A DNA stretch of 64,000 nucleotides from Persicimonas caeni. GTDB lineage: Bacteria; Myxococcota_A; Bradymonadia; Bradymonadales; Bradymonadaceae. The stretch lies in the NCBI RefSeq assembly GCF_006517175.1, contig NZ_CP041186.1:5421074-5485073 (forward strand). Direction: 5' to 3'. Positions 55,002 to 62,515 of this stretch are shown here, piece after piece (the first letter of the stretch is position 1; every line of letters begins with the position of its first letter). Made by a program: the position numbers and the translations under genes. The notes beneath the pieces were generated by a model. That model was not told the DNA's origin and did not search any database. It saw only the letters and a list, made by a program, of their open reading frames with translations.

Positions 55002-56024
55002 TTAGGGGTACGGGTCGACGTTTTCGTTGACGCTGTCCAACGGGTTGCTGAACTGGATGCCCATCAGGTCCTTGTACTGCTCGTGGCCCTCCATGGTCAG
55101 CCGCGAGACGGTCGTCGCGCGCGCGGCGTCGCAGCGCGGGCCCTGGCCGAAGACCGGACAGCTCGAGTCGCCTGTGGTCCCCGGAGGCACGAGCGTGCTG
55201 AAGTGCGCATCGATCGAGATGGTGCGCCCGGCAAAAGAGAAGTCCTCTTTGTGGCGCGCCGACACGGTCCCGTAGCGCAGGCCCGCGCCGAACGCCGGGC
55301 GAATGCCGGCGGCGGTGATCAACGAGTTGAGCGTGCTGAAGGCGCTGCCGCCCGACGAGCTGAACGAGCTCGGCGACACACCGTCGTTGAGCATGGCGAA
55401 GGCGTATTTGGACTCGCCGACCAGGTCTTTGAGGTCGGAGGTCAACCGGTCTTCTTCGCCTGTGCCGTCCAGGCGCGTCGAGTCGGACGGCCAGGCAGGC
55501 CCGGCGCCCTCACGGCCGTACAGCTTGGTGCCCGGGACCACCGCGATGGTCTCGGCGCGTGCGTACGATTCGCCCATCGTGCCGCGAAAGCCCATCCCCG
55601 CGTAGGCGGCGCCTTCGGTGACGTTCGACGTGATCTCGACGGCCGTCGAGGTGTTGTGCGCCGGCGACGTGCCCGAGCCGAGCACGGCGGTGCCGGCGAG
55701 TTGGTCGGCGGCGTCCACGGCGGCGAGCGACGGCTGCAGGTTCCAGTCGGCCGTAAAGAAGTCCTTCTGGAAGACCAGTGCCTGGTCGAAGGTCTCTTTG
55801 TAGGCGCGAATGGGCGCCTCGGAGCCCTTGCGGGTAAACTCGCCCAAGATCATCACGCCGTTGAAGATCAGCACGAAGATGGGCAGCACGATGACGAACT
55901 CGGTGAGCGTCGAGCCGCGCTGATCCACGTGAAACGCGCGCAATCCCCGGCCGACCAGACCTTGGCGAAGTCCGCGAACGAGTCGCTCGAACATATCTGC
56001 CTGTTGTGTGTGGGGCTGGTTCAT
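55002..56024 (-). CDS. TadE-like pseudopilin-type protein
   Basis: 340 residues, start overlapping the stop of the TadG-like gene by 4 nt. After a ~35-residue basic cytosolic leader comes the TadE motif and hydrophobic helix DQRGSTLTEFVIVLPIFVLI, with Glu at the position used in Tad pseudopilins. The ~280-residue extracytoplasmic part is Ser/Gly/Ala-rich with few Cys (SSCPVFGQGPRCD). Much longer than classical TadE (~150-200). It should be processed and assembled in the inner membrane with partners in this operon. Confidence 0.82.
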   Translation of the reverse strand: MNQPHTQQADMFERLVRGLRQGLVGRGLRAFHVDQRGSTLTEFVIVLPIFVLIFNGVMILGEFTRKGSEAPIRAYKETFDQALVFQKDFFTADWNLQPSLAAVDAADQLAGTAVLGSGTSPAHNTSTAVEITSNVTEGAAYAGMGFRGTMGESYARAETIAVVPGTKLYGREGAGPAWPSDSTRLDGTGEEDRLTSDLKDLVGESKYAFAMLNDGVSPSSFSSSGGSAFSTLNSLITAAGIRPAFGAGLRYGTVSARHKEDFSFAGRTISIDAHFSTLVPPGTTGDSSCPVFGQGPRCDAARATTVSRLTMEGHEQYKDLMGIQFSNPLDSVNENVDPYP

Positions 56025-57652
56025 TTTGCAATCCCGCCGGAGGTCGAGTCACCCATGGCTGACGTGTAGATATGCATCATGGCCATGTCGCGCAAGGAGT
56101 TCAAAATCGCGTCGAGCGCGCCGCTGCTGGTCACCGAGGCGACCTGCGCGCTCAGGGCCAGGTAAGGAAGCGTCTGCATGTACGCGTCGTTCATCTGGAA
56201 GCCCGCGTCGCTGAACTCCCCGGGCAGGTGGACCGGGCGCATGCGCGCCGTCCAACTCGGGTGCCACACGTCGGGCGGAAAGCCGCTGCCGTTGAACGTG
56301 ATTTCGCTCTTGGCCATCGTCCAATAGCCGCTCGACTTGTACATCAGGTCGTCGATGAGGCCGGCGGCGTGCGTGTATTCGCGCGACAGAAAGCCGTATT
56401 TTTGGCGGTCCTCGTCAAAGCGCGACGGGTCGTTGTGGTAGGCGAACACCATATTCGAGGTGCGCTTGAGCCACTCGCCACCGCTTCCGCCGTCGATCTC
56501 GTAGGGGAAGGCCGTCTCGCCGAAGACCGAGTCGGAGTAGAGCAGGCCGACGGTGGCGAAGAAGAGCGTGGGGCCGGTGGCCATCACAAAGCCGTTGGCA
56601 GCGTCGACGCCCGACTCCTGCTTGTGGCGGATGGTGTTGGCGATGTGCTCGACGATATACGACTCGTTGCCCATCGACTTGAGCGAGCTGAGCGAGTAGC
56701 TGCCCAGCGAGTCGAGCGACAGTCCGCAGTTCGAATAGCCGGTGACCATCTGGCACATCCAGTTGACCGCCGGGGGCGGCGACAAAAACCCGCTGCCCCA
56801 GCTCGCCTTCGAGATGGGCAGGTTGTCGTTGCCGTGGAAGGTGGTCAGATCGATGGTCTGGATGCCGAAGAGGCTCAGCGCGGTGTTGATCTTGTCGATG
56901 ACGTTCTGGATCGCGCTCAGCCCGATGGTCACCCGCCCGGGAGGCGGCGGGAAACTCGCCACCGCCGAGGCGCCGTTTCGCCAGCCGCGCGACAGGTGCT
57001 CGGTAAAGGCCCACCACGGGGTGATGTGCAGCATGTAGTGCTGGTAATTGTCGAGCGCGCGGATATCCGACAGGTGCGCGTTCTCCGAGTTGCCCGAGCC
57101 CAGCGGGCTCAAGTCGATGCCGAAGCCGAGCTCGTCGAGGCCGTCTTTGAGTCCCGAGATGGTGCCGACGATGTCGGTCAAGCCCTCGGCGGCCGCCTCG
57201 ATATAGGGCGTGATGGGGTCGCCTGAATATTTGACGTGGTCACCGATAAACTCCGATATCCACGTCGGCGCGTTGTAGATGGCCGTGGCGCAGGCGCCCA
57301 GGTTCGGCGGGATCTTCAAGCAGTCGGCGACTTTGCCCGCCAGCCACACGGTGTAGGCGGCGAAAAAGCTCGGGTACAGCGAGTGGATGCCGACGATGGA
57401 GCGCTTGGAGATGTTGGAGTAGGCGATCATGTTCATCGAGCGCGCCTCGACCGACGCGTGGCTGAACGCGGCGGTGTCGGCGGCGCCCTGCAGCATGATC
57501 TTGTCTTTGGTTGACTTGTGGGCGTCGACGATGATCCACGCCACCATCATCAGGGCGAGCACCGCCGCCAGGCACAACAGGGCCACCGCACCGCTCTCGT
57601 CGCGGTGGGAACGGTCGAAGAACCCTCGGATTTTCGCGATAGACGGCTTCAT
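56021..57652 (-). CDS. TadG-like Flp-pilus-assembly protein
   Basis: 543 residues; ATG 57652 has AGGAGA at good distance, while an upstream start at 57673 overlaps the previous gene. Near the N-terminus is the TadG-type signature DESGAVALLCLAAVLALMMV, followed by VDAHKSTKDKIMLQGAADTAA, typical of the TadG_N (DUF2134-like) domain. The remainder is a long extracytoplasmic region with periodic aromatic and Gly-rich segments and two Cys in CQMVTGYSNC. No VWA domain was recognised. Overlaps the next gene by 4 nt. Confidence 0.82.
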   Translation of the reverse strand: MKPSIAKIRGFFDRSHRDESGAVALLCLAAVLALMMVAWIIVDAHKSTKDKIMLQGAADTAAFSHASVEARSMNMIAYSNISKRSIVGIHSLYPSFFAAYTVWLAGKVADCLKIPPNLGACATAIYNAPTWISEFIGDHVKYSGDPITPYIEAAAEGLTDIVGTISGLKDGLDELGFGIDLSPLGSGNSENAHLSDIRALDNYQHYMLHITPWWAFTEHLSRGWRNGASAVASFPPPPGRVTIGLSAIQNVIDKINTALSLFGIQTIDLTTFHGNDNLPISKASWGSGFLSPPPAVNWMCQMVTGYSNCGLSLDSLGSYSLSSLKSMGNESYIVEHIANTIRHKQESGVDAANGFVMATGPTLFFATVGLLYSDSVFGETAFPYEIDGGSGGEWLKRTSNMVFAYHNDPSRFDEDRQKYGFLSREYTHAAGLIDDLMYKSSGYWTMAKSEITFNGSGFPPDVWHPSWTARMRPVHLPGEFSDAGFQMNDAYMQTLPYLALSAQVASVTSSGALDAILNSLRDMAMMHIYTSAMGDSTSGGIAK

Positions 57653-57663
57653 AAGCCTGTCTC

Positions 57664-58677
57664 CTAGGGGCATCCAGTAATTCCGGGGTTACACGGATTC
57701 GGCGAGATCTGTTTGGGCATGGTGAACTCGCGCTCGATGGTCGCGTAGTGGCCCGGGCGATTTCCCACGTCGGTGCGCCAGTCGCCAAAGAACTTGCCGA
57801 TATACGGCATCGCCTGGTGGTGATGGTAACGCAGGTTGACGCCGGCCTCGTCGGACCCGTTGATCACCGTGATCTCGGTGGAGTGGTAGGCGAACGTGAA
57901 CTTGCGCACCGTCCGCTGGCGCCACCCCGAGGTGTCGAAGGCGCGGAAAAAGGCCGAATCTTGGTTCGAAAAATTCGTCATATTCTCGCCGGCGAGCAGG
58001 GCGGGCGCGGCGGTCTGGGCCGTCGCGCCGGTATCCTGCGAGAACGCCGGCATCTGTCCGCCGAGCAACACGCCGCGCATCTGCTTGGCCTCGTCGCTCA
58101 ACCCGCCCGGGTTCTGGATGAACTCGGCCGGGGCGATGGGGGTGAGCACCGCGGCGGCTTGAATGCGCGCCATCTCCTCGACCTTGGTGCCGCTGACGCC
58201 GTTTCGGCCCACTTCAGCTTCGCCCGACCACAACCAGGCGGCGCGTCCGGCCTGGAAGACCGCGGCGTTCGCCAGCAAACCGGCCATATTGTTGATGGCG
58301 AGCTGGGCGATGCCGAAGGTGAGGATGAAGAAAATGGGCAACACGACCAGCGTCTCGGTCATCACGCTGCCGCGCTCGAGCTTCAGAGTCTGTCGGGCCG
58401 AGCCCTCGCGGGAGGTCACCAACTCGTAGCCGATGACGAGCAGGGCCCACAGGCAAGCGGCCAAGCCCATGTGCAGGGCGACCTCGAACCAGGCCAGCTC
58501 CAAAAAGGCGACGTGTTGGGCCGAGTCCCAGATGGCCTCGAGGGTGACGCGGTTGACGTTGGCGAAGAACAACACCGACGCCACCACGCCCACGCCCAAG
58601 CCGTGAGCGACCACGCGCGTCAGCCACTTGGCGGCAAACGCCGGCCAGTCGGCTTGTCTGTCTTTGGAGTCGGCCAT
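57664..58677 (-). CDS. TadE-like protein with extra N-terminal membrane helices
   Basis: 337 residues from ATG 58677, which has AGAGGAAGGG upstream; a TTG at 58713 overlapping the previous stop is possible but less likely. Two hydrophobic helices come first (LGVGVVASVLFFANVNRV; AWFEVALHMGLAACLWALLV), then the TadE motif ERGSVMTETLVVLPIFFILT, with the Glu of TadE. The extracytoplasmic part has a small Cys cluster at its end (NPCNPGITGC). Canonical TadE proteins have only the single helix, so the extra helices are unusual. Confidence 0.8.
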   Translation of the reverse strand: MADSKDRQADWPAFAAKWLTRVVAHGLGVGVVASVLFFANVNRVTLEAIWDSAQHVAFLELAWFEVALHMGLAACLWALLVIGYELVTSREGSARQTLKLERGSVMTETLVVLPIFFILTFGIAQLAINNMAGLLANAAVFQAGRAAWLWSGEAEVGRNGVSGTKVEEMARIQAAAVLTPIAPAEFIQNPGGLSDEAKQMRGVLLGGQMPAFSQDTGATAQTAAPALLAGENMTNFSNQDSAFFRAFDTSGWRQRTVRKFTFAYHSTEITVINGSDEAGVNLRYHHHQAMPYIGKFFGDWRTDVGNRPGHYATIEREFTMPKQISPNPCNPGITGCP

Positions 58678-58709
58678 CCCTTCCTCTGTTGCGTCCAGTC
58701 TCCAGTGGC

Positions 58710-60911
58710 TCAACGGTCGAGCTTCTTCTTGGCTTTGTCGAGCTGCTGTTGGAGCTTGTTGCGATCCTGGGAGTTCATCTGCCGCTTGGCGTCCTCCCAG
58801 GAGGCTTGTGGCTTATACACATCTCGTTGAAGCAATTTCTGTACCGACTCGTCGTAGTCGGGTCGGTTCTTGCCCTCGATACGCGCCGCCTCCTCTTTCA
58901 TGCGGCGCACCTCACGGTTGTAGTTGCCGCCGATTTGACGGGCCATGTGGCGAGTGCGCCCGTCGCCGACCTGCCGGTTGCCCAGCGGCGAGATGCCCTC
59001 GGCCATGAAGGCCCCTTTGGAGTCGACGCTGTTGCCGATGCGGTTGAACTTGGCGTGGGCGCGCTTGATGCCGGGGGTGGTCTCGTCGGCGAACATCGCG
59101 TCGAGGGCGGCGTGCACCTCGGCGGTGGCCGTGCGCACCGCGCCGGCGACCGTCTCGCGGTGCACGCTGTCGCACAGTTGGTCGCTGGAGCGCTGCTGGT
59201 CGATCATGTCGCTGCAGATGCGCACCCAGCTCTTGCGCTCCCGCTCGATGTCTTGGCCCGACGGGCAGCTGTGGCTTTCGACGACCGCCTCGAGCCCCAG
59301 GAGGACGTCGCCGGAGCCGGATTCGCTGAAGAGCGTCTGGCAGCCGAGCCCGAGAATCCAATCTCGAACGGGTTTCTTGCGCAGCAGGCGGCGCTCGAGC
59401 GTCGGCAGGCTGTTGCGGGAGGCGTCGACGCCGGCGAACGCATAGGCGACCATCGCCGAGAAGAGCGACAGGCGCCTTTGCGCCGGGATATTCAAGCTGT
59501 CACCGAGCGCGACGGCGTACTCCTGAGCGGAGTCGAAACGATCGGTGATCGCGTCGGCGCAGCACTGGGCCGTGGCCGGGTCGGTGGCGGTGGTGGCGCA
59601 GTAGGTCAGGTGCTGAGCCGGTCGCTGCGTCTCGGAGTGCTTCAACGCCATCAGGTGGGGCGCAGCGCCGCACACTAATGCGTTGTCTTGGTTGCGAAAA
59701 GCCACGCTCCAGTGCCGAAGGAAACGATGGCTCAGCTCCTGGGCACGCGCCGGAGCGCGCTCGGCGAGCCTCGCCACACACTCGGTGCCGACCTGCGGCT
59801 GGGTCGTGAAGAGCTCGATAAGCTGGGTCTCCATGAAGGCGTCGCCGCCCACGCCGGCCTGTACGCAGGCGGTGAGCTGGACCTCGCGCGCCGGGTCGAC
59901 CAGCGCCTTTTGCTGCGCAACGGTTGGAAGAGATGGGCCGAAATTGTCGACCAACGCGGCTCGAACCGGGGTAACCATCCACAACAGCGTGGGCAGCGCG
60001 AACGCCGCGCACACTCCGAAGCCCTTGGCGAGGGCTTCTTGGCGGTCGCGGTTGCAATAAAGGTAGCTAATCGAGCCGCTTAACGCTGCCGCGATGCCCA
60101 ACGCGGCGGCGAAGGGGAGCCAGGGGGCGAGCCACTGACGCACGGCGATGGTGAGCATGACGAGCATGCTCAGCGCGCCGCTGACGATGAAGAGCGGCAG
60201 AGCGTCCTTGAAATCGGCCGGCGAGCGTTCCTCGGGCTCTTCGGGCTGCTCGGCCTGCTCCTGTTGCGCCGAGACTCGGGCTGCTTGGGCGACCTGCGGG
60301 CTCGGGGCCCGAGGCTGCGGGGCCTGCTGCGGTTGAGCCTGCTGCGGTTGAGCCTGCTGCGGTTGAGCCTGCTGCGGTCGAGGCTCGGGGCGATGTCCGG
60401 GCAGGGCGTCGTCGCGAATGCGGTGCGGAGCGGTCTCGTCCAGCTCGTCTTCGTCAGGAGCACCGGCGTAGAGCGCGTCGCGCGGCTGGGTGTCGCCTTG
60501 ATCGGCGTAGAGGGCATCACGGGGAGCGGTCTCGCCCTGGTCGGCGTCGACGTCGCCGATGACCAATCCTTCGCCATGCCTCGCCCGCGGTGCCTGGCGT
60601 GGTGCCTGACGAGGGGCCGTGTCGGCCGCGTCGGGCCGCTCGAGCGGCTCGTGAACCATCGTAGGTTCGGCGTCGTCCCATTCGTCAGCCGGTGGTAGGT
60701 CGACCGAGTGGCCCATCAGGGTCTCGTCGTCGGCGCCGACGTCACCTCGCGGAGGCAACTTCAATGACTCGCCGACCATGGTGGGCTCGGCGTCGTCCCA
60801 CTCGCCTTCCGGCGGCAGGTCGACCTTCATGTCGAGGAGCGTCTCGTCCTCGTCGTCGGCCTCGCGGTCCTTTCGCGGAAGCGGTGGCGGAAATTTCGGC
60901 TTGTCCGTCAT
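58710..60911 (-). CDS. Large membrane protein with repeated acidic-Thr motifs, first gene of the Tad-like operon
   Basis: 733 residues; ATG 60911 follows GGACC...GGGCAG, with the long upstream extension rejected. The first ~175 residues are disordered and acidic, with repeats DETLLDMKVDLPPEGEWDD, then DDETLMGHSVDLPPADEWDD, each followed by AEPTMV, and shorter GETAPRDALY/GDTQPRDALY. Then PQQAQ is repeated four times (15-bp DNA repeats near 60323-60381), followed by three hydrophobic helices (about 230-330) and a ~380-residue helical Cys-containing domain. The acidic Thr repeats look like FHA-binding phosphosites, so a link to the Ser/Thr kinases is inferred. Family unknown. Confidence 0.75.
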   Translation of the reverse strand: MTDKPKFPPPLPRKDREADDEDETLLDMKVDLPPEGEWDDAEPTMVGESLKLPPRGDVGADDETLMGHSVDLPPADEWDDAEPTMVHEPLERPDAADTAPRQAPRQAPRARHGEGLVIGDVDADQGETAPRDALYADQGDTQPRDALYAGAPDEDELDETAPHRIRDDALPGHRPEPRPQQAQPQQAQPQQAQPQQAPQPRAPSPQVAQAARVSAQQEQAEQPEEPEERSPADFKDALPLFIVSGALSMLVMLTIAVRQWLAPWLPFAAALGIAAALSGSISYLYCNRDRQEALAKGFGVCAAFALPTLLWMVTPVRAALVDNFGPSLPTVAQQKALVDPAREVQLTACVQAGVGGDAFMETQLIELFTTQPQVGTECVARLAERAPARAQELSHRFLRHWSVAFRNQDNALVCGAAPHLMALKHSETQRPAQHLTYCATTATDPATAQCCADAITDRFDSAQEYAVALGDSLNIPAQRRLSLFSAMVAYAFAGVDASRNSLPTLERRLLRKKPVRDWILGLGCQTLFSESGSGDVLLGLEAVVESHSCPSGQDIERERKSWVRICSDMIDQQRSSDQLCDSVHRETVAGAVRTATAEVHAALDAMFADETTPGIKRAHAKFNRIGNSVDSKGAFMAEGISPLGNRQVGDGRTRHMARQIGGNYNREVRRMKEEAARIEGKNRPDYDESVQKLLQRDVYKPQASWEDAKRQMNSQDRNKLQQQLDKAKKKLDR

Positions 60912-60928
60912 CTGCCCAGTGGTCCTTG

Positions 60929-60945
60929 TGTGACAAGTTGTCACA
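60929..60945. promoter_or_regulatory. 17-bp palindrome, candidate operator of the Tad-like operon
   Basis: TGTGACAA-G-TTGTCACA, perfect 8-bp arms around one base, 17 bp before the predicted ATG of the first operon gene at 60911. Such symmetry fits a dimeric repressor or CRP/FNR-like regulator. No regulator gene adjoins it. Confidence 0.55.
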
Positions 60946-61065
60946 GAACTGGGGCCAAAGCTCCCCAGAATCCCGGCCCCAGCGGCCGGATAGCGCATGT
61001 TGCGTCTGCGAAGGCAGAATAGTTGATCGCCGGAATGGCTTCAACGAGGCGAGGCAGAAAATGTA

Positions 61066-61092
61066 ACGCCGCCCCTGCAAGGTGGGGCGGCG
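61066..61092 (-). terminator. Hairpin after the methyltransferase gene
   Basis: Arms CGCCGCCCC (61067-61075) and GGGGCGGCG (61084-61092) with an 8-nt loop. On the minus strand it is followed by TTACATTTT. It lies ~100 bp after the methyltransferase stop. Confidence 0.6.
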
Positions 61093-61193
61093 TAGCACCG
61101 AGATTCCTCTCGCTTTTGGCCGAATCCTGTTGTCGACCCAACCCAAAGCGGGGTGGTAGAGGCGTCTCTATGGAAGGAGAAAGAACGCGCGAC

Positions 61194-62009
61194 TCACGTC
61201 GCGGGTTGTTCCTTCTCGCCGAGCTCGAGACCTTCGAAGCGACGCGCCGAAAGCTCGAGATACTCGTCTGATTGATCGATGCCGACGTAGCGCCGGCCAT
61301 TCTGGAGGGCAGCCACACCCGTGGTCGACGAGCCGCAGAACGGGTCGAGGATCAGGTCGCCCGGGTCGCTCGCCGCTTTGACGATACGGTCGAGCAGCGC
61401 GATCGGCTTTTGGGTCGGGTGCTTGCCGAACTCTTTTTCGGCCTTGCGCGGCGACATGATATTCCACAGATTCTTCATCTGCTTGCCGCCGTTCATCTCC
61501 TTCATCGTCTTGTAGTTGAAGGTGTGCTTGCTGTCCTGGTCACGCGCGGCCCAGATGATCGTCTCGGTGCCGTGGGTGAAGTAGCGGCACGACAGGTTGG
61601 GCGGCGGATTGACCTTGAACCAGGCAATATCGTTGAGGATTTTGTAGTCGAGCTTCTGCAGCGCAAACCCGATGCTGTAGATGACGTGGTGCGTGCCGCT
61701 GACCCAGATGGAGCCATTGGGCTTGAGCAGTCGCTGACAGGCGGCCAGCCATCGCAGGTTGAATTCGTGATTCGCTTCGACGCCTTGCGAGCGGTCCCAA
61801 CGTCCCTTGTTCACAGAGACCATTCGGCCGGACTTGCAGGTGACCCCGTCGTTGGAGAGGAAATAGGGCGGGTCCGCGAAGATCATGTCGAACTGCTCGG
61901 GCTCCATTTGCTCGAGAATGGCGAGCGAATCTCCCTGCAAGAGGGTGAAACCACGAGGGTCCGAATAGTACGGCGTTAGGTCGCCGTCGTTACGCAGCAG
62001 TGCTTGCAT
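61194..62009 (-). CDS. Solitary DNA N6-adenine methyltransferase (DpnA-like)
   Basis: 271 residues from ATG 62009, preceded by CAGGGA; longer in-frame starts would translate tandem repeats. Beta-class N6-adenine methyltransferase order: target-loop DPPYFLSNDGVTCKSGRMVS near the front (catalytic DPPY), then a ~120-residue target-recognition region with HPTQKPIALL, then the SAM-binding FxGxG segment DLILDPFCGSSTTGVAALQN and GRRYVGIDQSDEYL. DPPYFLSNDG followed by KSGRMVSVNKG is strongly reminiscent of DpnA-type methylases, some of which act on GATC; this cannot be fixed without testing. No restriction gene adjoins it. Confidence 0.85.
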   Translation of the reverse strand: MQALLRNDGDLTPYYSDPRGFTLLQGDSLAILEQMEPEQFDMIFADPPYFLSNDGVTCKSGRMVSVNKGRWDRSQGVEANHEFNLRWLAACQRLLKPNGSIWVSGTHHVIYSIGFALQKLDYKILNDIAWFKVNPPPNLSCRYFTHGTETIIWAARDQDSKHTFNYKTMKEMNGGKQMKNLWNIMSPRKAEKEFGKHPTQKPIALLDRIVKAASDPGDLILDPFCGSSTTGVAALQNGRRYVGIDQSDEYLELSARRFEGLELGEKEQPAT

Positions 62010-62034
62010 GACATCCCTGTCGCTATGTTTTTCA

Positions 62035-62095
62035 CTCGCGTCCGTGCGAGGGGCCATCCGTGGTCGCTCGCGTCCGTGCGAGGGGCCATCCGTGG
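62035..62095. repeat. Two-copy 29-nt tandem repeat upstream of the methyltransferase
   Basis: A 29-nt sequence (core CTCGCGTCCGTGCGAGGGG) occurs at 62035-62063 and again at 62067-62095 (period 32). Each copy contains a small palindrome (CTCGCG...CGAG). It lies in the 5' region of the methyltransferase mRNA, 26 bp before its start. Confidence 0.75.
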
Positions 62096-62515
62096 CCAGT
62101 TTGATTCCATCAATCCTTGACGCGCCATCGCACATTACCTCGTAAGTGGCTACGAGGATGCTTATCCCGACTCAAATAGAACTTACAAACAATGCTAAGT
62201 CATTGAAATTGATCGGGAATCTCGCTCGGTTTTCGGCTATGGAAAACCCAAATTGATCTAACGATCTCAAAGCGTTAGCGCGATCCGTGCATTGAAGCCT
62301 AAGGGTCGATGATCAACTGTGTCAAGAAGATTTTTCGGCTTTGTGATCGTGGCCCGATCGAGGTCATTGGGCGGAGCGGGGCCTTGGCCCCTGCGGAGCT
62401 ATCGCCAGTGCAGCCCCAAGGCTTGCCTTGGGGTTGGGCTCCGCGAATTGGCATGGTGTGCAATCGTGTGCGAATATATGTTTATGCTGCGAATTCTTTT
62501 CGAATGGTGAGTCGT
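62096..62515. other. Gene-free divergent region
   Basis: 420 bp between the methyltransferase and the lamin-tail lipoprotein, AT-richer than neighbours near 62160-62280. It has one tidy hairpin, CCCCAAGG (62414-62421) with CCTTGGGG (62426-62433), loop CTTG. A 63-codon plus-strand frame (62319-62510) looks spurious. No clear promoter. Confidence 0.5.

Noticed and set aside
62319-62510. 63-codon plus-strand gene
   Set aside because: No ribosome site; crosses a hairpin; composition unlike neighbours.
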